A stretch of DNA of 64,000 nucleotides from Fredinandcohnia humi (lineage in GTDB: Bacteria; Bacillota; Bacilli; Bacillales; Bacillaceae_L). The translations under genes were made by a program, and so were the position numbers. Below are positions 37,007-43,976 of this stretch, one piece after another. Position 1 is the first letter of the stretch; every line of letters starts with the position of its first letter. The DNA lies in contig NZ_LMBW01000007.1 of assembly GCF_001439915.1 (NCBI RefSeq), forward strand, positions 62,001-126,000, given 5' to 3'. Under the pieces are notes generated by a model, which worked only from the letters and a program-made list of their open reading frames with translations, was not told the DNA's origin and ran no database searches.

Positions 37007-38458
37007 ATGATTACATTTATAGCGAGTATTGCTTTGTTAATCCTTGGATACTTTACGTATGGTAAATACGTTGAAAAAGTATTCGGCGTTAAGGAAGAAC
37101 GTGCAACTCCAGCTTATGTTGATGCTGACGGCGTCGACTATATTCCAATGAGCACAAAGAAAAATTCATTGATTCAGCTACTAAATATTGCGGGTACTGG
37201 ACCTGTATTCGGACCCATTATGGGAGCTCTTTACGGACCAGTCGCATTCATTTGGATTGTTGTTGGATGTATTTTCGCGGGTGCGGTTCATGACTATTTA
37301 ACAGGTATGATTTCAATCCGTAACAAAGGGGCCCACTTACCTGAGCTTGCTACTAAGTTTTTAGGTAAAGCTATGAAACACGTGGTCAACGCATTTGCAG
37401 TATTACTTCTACTATTAGTTGGTACTGTTTTCGTTAGAACTCCAGCTGATCTTCTATACCTATTAATGGACGGAAAAGTTGCGATTGGAATTTTAATTGT
37501 AGTTATTTTCATCTACTATATCGCGGCTACTTTATTACCAGTTGATAAAATTATTGGTCGTCTATATCCATACTTTGGAGCAGTCCTTTTAATAAGTGCT
37601 GTAGGGGTTGGCGGTGCTTTAATCCTGAAGGGCGCGCCGATTCCCGAAATTTCTTTATCAAATTTCCATCCTGCTAACGCACCAATCTTTCCATTATTGT
37701 TCTTTACGATTACTTGTGGTGCTTTATCTGGATTCCATGCAACACAAACACCAATTATTTCACGTACAACACAAAAAGAAGGTCAAGGTCGTAAAATTTT
37801 CTACGGTATGATGATTGCTGAAGGTATTATAGCTATGATTTGGGCTGCTGCGGCAATGAGCCTATTTGATGGTTACGGCGGCTTACAAGAACTTCTTGCA
37901 GCTGGTGGACCAGGAGCAATTGTAAGTGAAGTTTCTACTACGATGCTAGGTGCTATTGGTGGAACACTTGCAGTGTTAGGAGTTATTGTATTACCAATCA
38001 CTTCTGGTGATACTGCATTCCGTAGTGCACGTATGATTATTGCTGAATATTTAAAAATGGCTCAAAAGACAATGTCAAGTCGTCTATGGATTGCTATTCC
38101 ATTATTCGCAATCTCAGTTGTTCTTACTCAAATTGATTTCAACATTCTTTGGAGATACTTTAGCTGGGCGAACCAAGCAACCGCTGTTATTGCCTTATTC
38201 GTAGGGGCAATGTATCTATACATTGCGAAAAAGAACTACTGGATCTCATTAGTTCCAGGTGTATTCATGCTTTGTATGGTAATCACGTATATCTTAAATG
38301 CGCAAATCGGATTCCGTTTACCAATGAATATTTCATGGTACGGCGGTTTTGCAGGAACGATCATCCTTGTAGCATTATTCTTCCGACAAGCTAAAAAAGC
38401 TCGTGCTGCAAATATCCCACTTGAAGTTGATATTTCTAACTACAAGAAGGTATCCTAA
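37007..38458 (+). CDS. cstA: CstA-family pyruvate/peptide transporter, short form
   Basis: A 483-aa membrane protein with about 12-14 helices. Conserved CstA blocks seen: NIAGTGPVFGPIMGALYGP, GCIFAGAVHDYLTGMISIRNKG, SGFHATQTPIISR, TSGDTAFRSARMI, and LWRYFSWANQATAVIALFV. CstA/BtsT proteins carry pyruvate (and were first linked to peptides). It is much shorter than E. coli CstA (701 aa). ATG 37007 follows AGGGGGAAAG; the frame from 36884 runs through the promoter. Placement after lytST parallels BtsSR-BtsT. Confidence 0.92.
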   Translation: MITFIASIALLILGYFTYGKYVEKVFGVKEERATPAYVDADGVDYIPMSTKKNSLIQLLNIAGTGPVFGPIMGALYGPVAFIWIVVGCIFAGAVHDYLTGMISIRNKGAHLPELATKFLGKAMKHVVNAFAVLLLLLVGTVFVRTPADLLYLLMDGKVAIGILIVVIFIYYIAATLLPVDKIIGRLYPYFGAVLLISAVGVGGALILKGAPIPEISLSNFHPANAPIFPLLFFTITCGALSGFHATQTPIISRTTQKEGQGRKIFYGMMIAEGIIAMIWAAAAMSLFDGYGGLQELLAAGGPGAIVSEVSTTMLGAIGGTLAVLGVIVLPITSGDTAFRSARMIIAEYLKMAQKTMSSRLWIAIPLFAISVVLTQIDFNILWRYFSWANQATAVIALFVGAMYLYIAKKNYWISLVPGVFMLCMVITYILNAQIGFRLPMNISWYGGFAGTIILVALFFRQAKKARAANIPLEVDISNYKKVS

Positions 38459-38607
38459 TGGGGGTATGCAGTCCTGAGTATCGGAAGGTAGTTGAGGATC
38501 AAGAGAACAAGGTCAATCAAAATAGCAAGGACAAATTTCCCGTTTGGGGAAAGATCGTGAGCATAGCCATTATTGTAGGTGCTACAATCGTATTTGTCCT
38601 TTTATAA
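38458..38607 (+). CDS. 49-aa membrane protein overlapping cstA
   Basis: The ATG shares its first base with the cstA stop (TAATG), so it is translationally coupled. The product has a Cys-containing N-terminus (MGVCSPEYRKVVED), a polar middle and one C-terminal membrane helix (about 35-49, VSIAIIVGATIVFVLL). It ends just before the operon terminator. It may be an accessory subunit, in the position that YbdD/YjiX (DUF466) occupies in E. coli, but I see no similarity to those. Confidence 0.7.
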   Translation: MGVCSPEYRKVVEDQENKVNQNSKDKFPVWGKIVSIAIIVGATIVFVLL

Positions 38608-38619
38608 GCTGAAAAGTGA

Positions 38620-38656
38620 GTGCACGCAGTCGTCCATGACCTGCGTGCATTTTTTT
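38620..38656 (+). terminator. Terminator of the cstA operon
   Basis: TGCACGCAG pairs with CTGCGTGCA over an 11-nt loop, followed by seven T. Confidence 0.92.
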
Positions 38657-38804
38657 GTATGGCTAGTTTGAGAAATAGTTCACAAACCTTTCGTTTTAGA
38701 ATCCATGGAAACTATAGTAGTATTAAGTTAATAATGTTTATATTAATGCACAAAATATCAGAAGAACACTATCAGAAGAACGCCTAGGGAGGTTTCAAAT
38801 ACAT

Positions 38805-39107
38805 ATGGAAATGACAATGACAATAAGCGATGCAGCTTTAAAATGGTTTAAAGAAGACATAAGTGTAAAAAAAGGGGATACCGTTCGATTCTATCCGACG
38901 TTTTACGGAACTAGCCCCGTACAGGAAAAGTATTCACTTGCTTTTTCAACTCATGATGAACCAATCCAAATTCACACAAGTCAAAAAGTCGATGATATCG
39001 AGTTCTACGTCGAAGAGGACGATGTTTGGTTTTTCAATGGTCATAACCTCATCGTCGACTATAATCCAGATAAAGATGAATTGGAGTATCAATATCCAAA
39101 ACCTTAG
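38805..39107 (+). CDS. HesB/IscA-fold protein without cysteines (YneR-like)
   Basis: A 100-aa protein with the HesB-like layout: AALKWFKEDISVKKGDTVRFYPTFYG, SLAF, then FYVEEDDVWFFNGHNLIVDYNPDKDELEY. It has no Cys at all, so it cannot hold an iron-sulfur cluster like IscA; this is typical of the Bacillus YneR group of unknown role. ATG 38805 lies 12 nt after AGGGAGG; the in-frame ATGs at 38811 and 38817 are possible. Confidence 0.75.
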   Translation: MEMTMTISDAALKWFKEDISVKKGDTVRFYPTFYGTSPVQEKYSLAFSTHDEPIQIHTSQKVDDIEFYVEEDDVWFFNGHNLIVDYNPDKDELEYQYPKP

Positions 39108-39137
39108 ACTCACTTGACGTGGGTCTTTACTTTTTTT
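39106..39137 (+). terminator. Terminator after the HesB-like gene
   Basis: AGACTCAC pairs with GTGGGTCT (one G-U) around TTGAC; a T-rich tail (CTTTACTTTTTTT) follows. Confidence 0.75.
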
Positions 39138-39140
39138 CAC

Positions 39141-39156
39141 TGTGATTCGCATCACG
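39141..39156. promoter_or_regulatory. FNR-like box upstream of the hemerythrin/PAS gene
   Basis: TGTGA-TTCGCA-TCACG matches TGTGA-N6-TCACA at 9 of 10 fixed positions. Its centre is about 40 bp before the start predicted from a TATGTT -10 (39173-39178), the class II activator position. Confidence 0.55.
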
Positions 39157-39225
39157 AAACTTTTCCTTCAACTATGTTATTTTCATACGTAACAAGTGAA
39201 TTTTAGTTTGAAAGGGGAATTTTCC

Positions 39226-40452
39226 GTGAGTGAACTTATTAATAACCGAGAACAAAATAAAATGAGTAATTCCGAGAGAGAAGCCATTATAAAACAAAGC
39301 TTTATGGATTTACATAATGGAAAATCCGTAGAAGAGATAAAATCGCGATTAATAGATAAAGTTGGGTATATTACGATTGGGGAAATCTCCAGGTTTCAAC
39401 ATGCGATTATGGAAGATATGAACCTTGAGGCTCATGATGCAACGGAAATTTGTTTACAGCATCGGGAGATTTTTAAGGATTTAATAGAAAAAACGTTGGC
39501 TACTCATCCAGAGGAGCAACCTGGGCACCCAGTGCATACGTTTAAGCTTGAAAATAGAGAACTGGAAAAGCTAGTAAACGATAAGATTAAGCCGCATTTG
39601 CAAGATTTTGAACAGGATGATCATGAAGAACATCGTTTGAAATTACTCGAAGATTGCAACCTTTTATTGGATATAGGAAAGCATTATGAACGAAAAGAAC
39701 AGCTCCTTTTTCCATATCTGGAAAAGTACGGAATATATGGACCAACGAATATGATGTGGAAAATTGATGATTTTATCCAAGATGCGATTAAGGATACGAA
39801 AAAAATGCTGTCAGATTACGATGGCAATCAACAGCCAGTCGTTGAGGTCGTCAACTTTTTTATTGATCAAGTAAATGAAATGATCTATCGGGAGGAAAAT
39901 ATCCTTTTTCCAATGTCATTAAATAATCTCACAGAAGATGAGTGGATGAAAATAGCCAATGAAAGTGATGAAATTGGATTCTGTTTGATTTCACCCGATG
40001 ATTGGAAACCTGAGCGAAATGTGATTGTTGATGAACAAATCACAACTAAAGGGTTTATAAAGATGGAAACAGGTATCCTATCCTTAAAACAACTTGAATT
40101 ACTTTTAAACCATTTACCGGTGGATATTACGTTTATTGATAAGGATGACGTCGTCCGCTATTTCAGCAAAGGGAAAGAACGTATTTTTGCTAGAACAAAA
40201 GCAGTGATTGGGAGGACGGTTCAAAACTGTCACCCTCCAAGAAGTGTTCACGTTGTCGAAGAATTACTCGAAGATTTCAAAACAGGAAAAAAAGATACAG
40301 AAGACTTCTGGATCAAAGTAAAAGGTAAATACGTGTATATCCGATACTTTGCCGTACGAGATGAGGATGGAGAGTATATCGGAACGATGGAATTCTCACA
40401 AAACATTGCTCCTATCCAGGAAATTGAGGGAGAAAAAAGGATTTTATCATAG
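39226..40452 (+). CDS. DUF438/hemerythrin/PAS-domain protein
   Basis: A 408-aa cytoplasmic protein. The N-terminal part (residues about 15-90) is DUF438-like (DLHNGKSVEEIKSRLIDKVGYITIGEISRFQHAIMEDM). A hemerythrin-like HHE region follows (His in PGHPVHTF, DDHEEHR, HYERKEQLLFPYLEKYG, REENILFPM), then a C-terminal PAS-like domain (HLPVDITFIDKDDVVRYFSKGKERIFAR). Such proteins probably sense O2, NO or iron. GTG 39226 follows AAAGGGGA. The FNR-like box in front fits low-oxygen expression. Confidence 0.85.
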   Translation: MSELINNREQNKMSNSEREAIIKQSFMDLHNGKSVEEIKSRLIDKVGYITIGEISRFQHAIMEDMNLEAHDATEICLQHREIFKDLIEKTLATHPEEQPGHPVHTFKLENRELEKLVNDKIKPHLQDFEQDDHEEHRLKLLEDCNLLLDIGKHYERKEQLLFPYLEKYGIYGPTNMMWKIDDFIQDAIKDTKKMLSDYDGNQQPVVEVVNFFIDQVNEMIYREENILFPMSLNNLTEDEWMKIANESDEIGFCLISPDDWKPERNVIVDEQITTKGFIKMETGILSLKQLELLLNHLPVDITFIDKDDVVRYFSKGKERIFARTKAVIGRTVQNCHPPRSVHVVEELLEDFKTGKKDTEDFWIKVKGKYVYIRYFAVRDEDGEYIGTMEFSQNIAPIQEIEGEKRILS

Positions 40453-40462
40453 GGGAAAAAAA

Positions 40463-40494
40463 TGCTGGCGCTTTGGTGTCAGTGTTTTTTTTTT
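40463..40494 (+). terminator. Terminator after the hemerythrin/PAS gene
   Basis: CTGGCGC pairs with GTGTCAG (two G-U) around TTTG, followed by at least ten T. Confidence 0.8.
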
Positions 40495-40500
40495 ATTGGG

Positions 40501-40578
40501 TAAAAATCGATTTTTGGTTAAAGTCGATAGAATCAAAATAAAACCGATAGGACCCAAATAACGCAGACGCAATCACCC
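40501..40578. repeat. 20-bp-period intergenic repeat array A
   Basis: Three units start at about 40501, 40519 and 40539, with a weak fourth at 40559. The two clear units follow TAAANNCGATAG then a CAAA end. They lie between the terminator of the upstream gene and the end of the convergent gene. See arrays B and C. Confidence 0.5.
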
Positions 40579-40776
40579 ACAAAAACAAAAAGAACCATCA
40601 TTTCCATCAGTGAATGATTGGTTCTTATATTTGGAACGGTATAAGTGATCCTTCTTCGTTTTTGTCATTCTTGTTTGCATATCCATTATTGCAAATGGGC
40701 TTCTTCCATTTTCCGGATTTCGTTTTCCTTCACGCACAAGCTTCTCGCGCTTTTTCCGAGCATTTGATTTTGCCAT
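40573..40776 (-). CDS. Small basic conserved Bacillus protein
   Basis: A 67-aa protein, strongly basic at the start (MAKSNARKKREKLVREGKRNP) with SPFAIMDMQTRMTKTKKDHLYRSKYKNQS in the middle, a pattern I recognise from short uncharacterised Bacillus proteins. On the minus strand ATG 40776 follows GAGGTG with 6 nt spacing. The last dozen or so codons lie in a terminator-like hairpin, giving an odd SFCFCG tail. Its function is unknown; RNA or ribosome binding would fit the charge. Confidence 0.75.
   Translation of the reverse strand: MAKSNARKKREKLVREGKRNPENGRSPFAIMDMQTRMTKTKKDHLYRSKYKNQSFTDGNDGSFCFCG
40581..40627 (-). terminator. Terminator embedded in the end of the small basic gene
   Basis: On the minus strand AAGAACCAATCATT pairs with AATGATGGTTCTT (one bulge), followed by TTTTTGTTTTT; all of it is coding. 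Confidence 0.7.
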
Positions 40777-40933
40777 CTCCATCACCTCATCAAAATATTT
40801 ACAACTTCAGTATACATGGTTTAGCCTTAGACTTCTATCATGAATTATTTCATTATATATGGGCAAACTCCCAAACTAAAGACCAACGCCTTGAATAGGA
40901 TATATATGATCATTCATTTAGGAGGTGTCGGTT

Positions 40934-41053
40934 TTGGCTGAAAACAATGAAAAGGAAACTCAAGAGGAACAGGTAGTTCAACGGAGAGATCCGTGGGAAT
41001 TCTTTTGGGGAAGACGACCAAGATCTGCAAAGGAAGAAATTGAAGAGGAATAG
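40934..41053 (+). CDS. 39-aa acidic small protein
   Basis: TTG 40934 lies 7 nt after a full AGGAGGTG ribosome site. The peptide has charged ends and a core RRDPWEFFWGRRPRS, rich in aromatic and basic residues. I do not recognise the family. The strong ribosome site and the terminator downstream (41125-41159) support expression. Confidence 0.6.
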   Translation: MAENNEKETQEEQVVQRRDPWEFFWGRRPRSAKEEIEEE

Positions 41054-41124
41054 ACTACGGAACAACTTTGAAAAAAGAAATTAATGACAACGATGAAGAC
41101 GACCGAGACTACTATTTAAAACAA

Positions 41125-41159
41125 ATGAGGCCAGGACCTTACTCCTGACCTCATTTTTT
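41125..41159. terminator. Bidirectional terminator after the 39-aa gene
   Basis: ATGAGGCCAGGA pairs with TCCTGACCTCAT (one mismatch), followed by T5. The upstream A-rich side gives a weaker signal on the minus strand. Confidence 0.7.
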
Positions 41160-41160
41160 A

Positions 41161-41295
41161 TCACATATTCTCCTCAAAAACATCAGTTACATCATGTGGT
41201 CCATATAACTGATTTGATGGAATGACAAGGGTAATGCCAGAAGCAGGGTAATAGGAAGAAGCAAAACTTACCCCTAGATCCATACCCCATGACAT
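41161..41295 (-). pseudogene. Possible gene remnant (44-aa frame)
   Basis: On the minus strand a 44-codon frame reads MSWGMDLGVSFASSYYPASG then ITLVIPSNQLYGPHDVTDVF, with protein-like composition. No ribosome site precedes its ATG, and upstream sequence is AT-rich non-coding. It looks like the C-terminal remains of a longer gene, ending at the shared terminator. I cannot assign a family. Confidence 0.35.
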
Positions 41296-41462
41296 GATAT
41301 TAATAAATCTTTGTTAAACTATACCATATTTATCCGTTTGGTAGATTACTAATTTTGATTTTGTGCATGTGGTTTTTGTTTCAATGTTATAAATAATGAG
41401 ATAAAATATATGTGAACTTATTTTATTTTAAAGTTAACAGTAAAGTGACTGGGGGTATGAAA

Positions 41463-41879
41463 ATGTACAAGCTGCGCGGTCATCATTTATTTTGCCTTTT
41501 GGGCTACCGAGGAATGGGCTATTCCCAAGAATACGTGGAAAATATGACGATTGTTCACCAAACCCTTAGAATGAATCCGAAAACACTTGTTCAGATTGTG
41601 AAAGGCCCAGATCATTTATGCGAAAAATACCCGAATAACGGCAAATATCACTGCCAAGACGCCTCCATCTATGATCGGGATGCTATCATTCTAGAAAAAA
41701 TGGGACTAAGAATTGGACAAATTTTAAGATGGGAAGACATCGAATTACGAATCCAAAAGCATGTCATCCCATCGGATATTCAAACGGTTTGTGAATCTTG
41801 TTCATGGCGTTCCTATGGCGTATGTGAAGAAGGGGTCAAGGAAATCCTCGATGGAAAAGGACTGCGAGAAGTCAATTAA
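41463..41879 (+). CDS. DUF1284 cysteine-rich protein
   Basis: A 138-aa protein opening with MYKLRGHHLFCLLGYRGMGYS, the hallmark of DUF1284. Eight Cys include CEKYPNNGKYHC and VCESCSWRSYGVC, which suggests an iron-sulfur cluster. The function is unknown. ATG 41463 is 7 nt from GGGGG; ATG 41457 is too close to it, and the frame from 41412 lacks a site. Monocistronic with a strong terminator. Confidence 0.85.
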   Translation: MYKLRGHHLFCLLGYRGMGYSQEYVENMTIVHQTLRMNPKTLVQIVKGPDHLCEKYPNNGKYHCQDASIYDRDAIILEKMGLRIGQILRWEDIELRIQKHVIPSDIQTVCESCSWRSYGVCEEGVKEILDGKGLREVN

Positions 41880-41907
41880 AAAATGCCTAGAAATAGGCAT
41901 TTTTTTT
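41880..41907 (+). terminator. Terminator after the DUF1284 gene
   Basis: AAAAATGCCTA pairs with TAGGCATTTTT around GAAA, followed by a T run. Confidence 0.92.
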
Positions 41908-41974
41908 AACGTTTACATTTACAGAAAACGAACCCTGGATTAAGCTTTTGGAAATAAGATAATTTACATAACTT

Positions 41975-42000
41975 TGTAACGAAAATAAAACTCAAGGTAC
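41975..42000 (+). promoter_or_regulatory. Candidate autoregulated ECF promoter
   Basis: TGTAAC (41975-41980), 16-bp spacer, GTAC (41997-42000). The TGTAAC -35 is typical of SigX/SigW-like ECF promoters and lies about 45 bp before the sigma gene. Confidence 0.5.
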
Positions 42001-42044
42001 TAATACATTGAACAAACAAAAATCAAACAGATTGGGAGAGGAAA

Positions 42045-42536
42045 ATGGGGCTAGAGGAGCTATATAAGGAAATACGACCACGAATATATGCGTTTTTCTT
42101 TATCAAGACCTCTAGCAAGGAGATTGCGGAGGACTTAACACAAGAGGTTTTTTATGAAGCGCTGAAAAGCATGCATACCTTTTCACAGCAATCAACAATC
42201 CAGACGTGGTTATTCTCCATTGCAAAAAATCGACTGTTGAAGCATTATCGCTCAAAAAAATATAAGACCCAGTTAAACGAGTCACTCAAAAAAGAAACAG
42301 GGGAATCGACTACACCGGAAGAGGAAGTACTAAAAAAAGAAGTGAAACAAAATCTAATTGGGTATCTCAATCAGTTAGATGAAGGATCAAAAGAAGTCGT
42401 TACATTAAGAATCTACGGGGAGTTATCGTTCAAAGAGATTGGAAGCTTGCTTGGAAAAAGTGAAAACTTCGCGAGAGTAACATTTCATCGGGCAAAACTT
42501 AAGCTTCATAAGGAAATGGAGGGATATCATGGATAA
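42045..42536 (+). CDS. ECF-type RNA polymerase sigma factor
   Basis: A 163-aa sigma factor. Region 2 (YAFFFIKTSSKEIAEDLTQEVFYEALKS, IQTWLFSIAKNRLLKHYRSK) and region 4 (SKEVVTLRIYGELSFKEIGSLLGKSENFARVTFHRAKLKLHKEM) are complete. ATG 42045 follows GGGAGAGG. It overlaps the next gene by 8 bp, the usual sigma/anti-sigma coupling. The regulon is unknown; the membrane partner suggests envelope stress. Confidence 0.93.
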   Translation: MGLEELYKEIRPRIYAFFFIKTSSKEIAEDLTQEVFYEALKSMHTFSQQSTIQTWLFSIAKNRLLKHYRSKKYKTQLNESLKKETGESTTPEEEVLKKEVKQNLIGYLNQLDEGSKEVVTLRIYGELSFKEIGSLLGKSENFARVTFHRAKLKLHKEMEGYHG

Positions 42537-43107
42537 ACATAAACAGGCAATCATCGAAGATTTGCTCCCACTATACAATGAGGGACTGCTAAGTACAGAA
42601 ACGACCACCTGGCTAGAGGAACAGATACAAGCTAACAAAGAACTTCAAAAGCTCGTAGACCAAGCAGCGACACCGCTTGAAAAGGAAGAAATTGATTCTA
42701 CTATTAAGCACGATAAAATGATCACAAACATCAAACGAAGACTTGCGCTTTATCAACTCATTTTTGTAGGGCTATCCTTTTTTCTTGCTATTCAAACATC
42801 CATGCTCAATGAAAGTTTTGGTTTTATTTTATGGTATGCGGTACTTGGATTGCTAACCTATCTATTTTACAAAGATATGAAAATTGTCTTTTATATCTCG
42901 TTTATTCCAATCTTTATTTGGTCACTGGGTGGTAATCTTGGCGACTTTATGAAAGGGGACATAAGTGACACCGTTACCTTTGGTCAGTTTTTAATGCAAT
43001 CTGTTATGGGCTCCATACTGGTAACCTTGATTCATTTTGTGTTTGCCTTCATTGGCAGCATGATTGGATTTTTATATCTGAAAATAAGGAATGGTGAGGA
43101 TCAATGA
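42529..43107 (+). CDS. Membrane anti-sigma factor lacking the zinc-binding cysteines
   Basis: A 192-aa protein. Residues 1-60 resemble an anti-sigma (ZAS-like) domain (IIEDLLPLYNEGLLSTETTTWLEEQIQANKELQKLV), but the positions of the usual CXXC are filled without any Cys, so it would be a zinc-free variant. Four hydrophobic helices follow (about residues 72-185). ATG 42529 overlaps the sigma gene by 8 bp. The anti-sigma role is inferred from the domain and the operon. Confidence 0.75.
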   Translation: MDKHKQAIIEDLLPLYNEGLLSTETTTWLEEQIQANKELQKLVDQAATPLEKEEIDSTIKHDKMITNIKRRLALYQLIFVGLSFFLAIQTSMLNESFGFILWYAVLGLLTYLFYKDMKIVFYISFIPIFIWSLGGNLGDFMKGDISDTVTFGQFLMQSVMGSILVTLIHFVFAFIGSMIGFLYLKIRNGEDQ

Positions 43108-43844
43108 AGAAGCGAAAAGTAATTTATAGCGTGATTCTTGGGGTGCTTGTTTTGTTCGTTCTATTCATCTATAACGAATTTAATGGAAATCCGGTGAACA
43201 AATTTTATTCGACAAAGGTTTTAGAACATTATTTAGAGGAGACCTATCCGTCCCGCGAGTTCCGAATTGAAAAAGGATTCTATAATTTTAAATTTAAAAC
43301 ATATGATTTTAATGTTATTGAAATTGGCGCTCCTCCTCCAACTGAGAACGGACCCAAGACGTATGAATTTAATGTTAGAGGATTTTTGAAACCTTATGTG
43401 CTTTTAGACTCCATTTACACAGAGAATTTAGATGAACCTTTAATGGGAAAATTAAGTGCAGAAGCCCAAACAGAAATAACAGCTCTGTTGAAGCAATCAG
43501 TTCCGACTGTGAAAGGAATTGATGTTTCTTTAGAGGTTCAAAAAGGTGATTATGACACGAATACAACATGGACCAAAGACATGAAGCTTGAAAAACCAAT
43601 AGGGATATATATTGTGTTGGATTCAACCAAATCCACAAAGGAAGATGTCCTAACGGAGTCCCAAGTCATTCAAAAGGTTCTCAACGATAATAACTATTCC
43701 TATGAATATGTCACCATTAACGGGAACATCATGGATGACCCTAATGCCGAATATGTAAAAGATGATAACGGGTATGTAAAGTATTATGTTTCATTTGAAC
43801 GGGATACAGATATAGTGTTAAAGGATATTGAAGTATTTGAATAA
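43104..43844 (+). CDS. Membrane-anchored hypothetical protein of the ECF operon
   Basis: A 246-aa protein with one N-terminal helix (KVIYSVILGVLVLFVLFIY) and a long extracytoplasmic part rich in acidic and aromatic residues (EHYLEETYPSREFRIEKGFYNFKFKTYDF). It overlaps the anti-sigma gene by 4 bp (ATGA), so it is part of the sigma operon and may sense or respond to the same envelope signal. I recognise no named domain. Confidence 0.7.
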   Translation: MKKRKVIYSVILGVLVLFVLFIYNEFNGNPVNKFYSTKVLEHYLEETYPSREFRIEKGFYNFKFKTYDFNVIEIGAPPPTENGPKTYEFNVRGFLKPYVLLDSIYTENLDEPLMGKLSAEAQTEITALLKQSVPTVKGIDVSLEVQKGDYDTNTTWTKDMKLEKPIGIYIVLDSTKSTKEDVLTESQVIQKVLNDNNYSYEYVTINGNIMDDPNAEYVKDDNGYVKYYVSFERDTDIVLKDIEVFE

Positions 43845-43857
43845 AGGAAAAAAATCG

Positions 43858-43888
43858 ACATCTCTCTTCCTAAAGAGGGGTGTTTTTT
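43858..43888 (+). terminator. Terminator of the ECF operon
   Basis: ACATCTCTC pairs with GAGGGGTGT (two G-U), then TTTTT. Confidence 0.8.
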
Positions 43889-43889
43889 A

Positions 43890-43948
43890 TTGACTTTTTA
43901 TAGGTTGCGAACTATAGTTAACATTGTTAATAGTTAAATAGTTTAACT
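43890..43948 (+). promoter_or_regulatory. marR-mmpL promoter with two operator palindromes
   Basis: TTGACT (43890-43895), 17-bp spacer, TATAGT (43913-43918). TTAACA-T-TGTTAA (43918-43930) overlaps the -10 end, and AGTTAAA-TAG-TTTAACT (43932-43948) follows. Both are perfect dyads in the place expected for MarR autorepression. Confidence 0.75.
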
Positions 43949-43976
43949 AATATTTTTTTTGAGGTGATTTATATAA

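Noticed and set aside
40614-40898. 94-aa plus-strand frame
   Set aside because: It is antisense to the small basic gene and then runs into AT-rich DNA; no ribosome site.
40893-40920. Sigma-G promoter before the 39-aa gene
   Set aside because: GAATA is present, but no CATNMTA lies at the right distance and the start would fall on the ribosome site.
41068-41148. 26-aa frame LKKEINDNDEDDRDYYLKQM... after the 39-aa gene
   Set aside because: Acidic and protein-like, but no ribosome site and it ends in the terminator stem. It may be a frameshifted tail of the neighbour; not supported as a gene.
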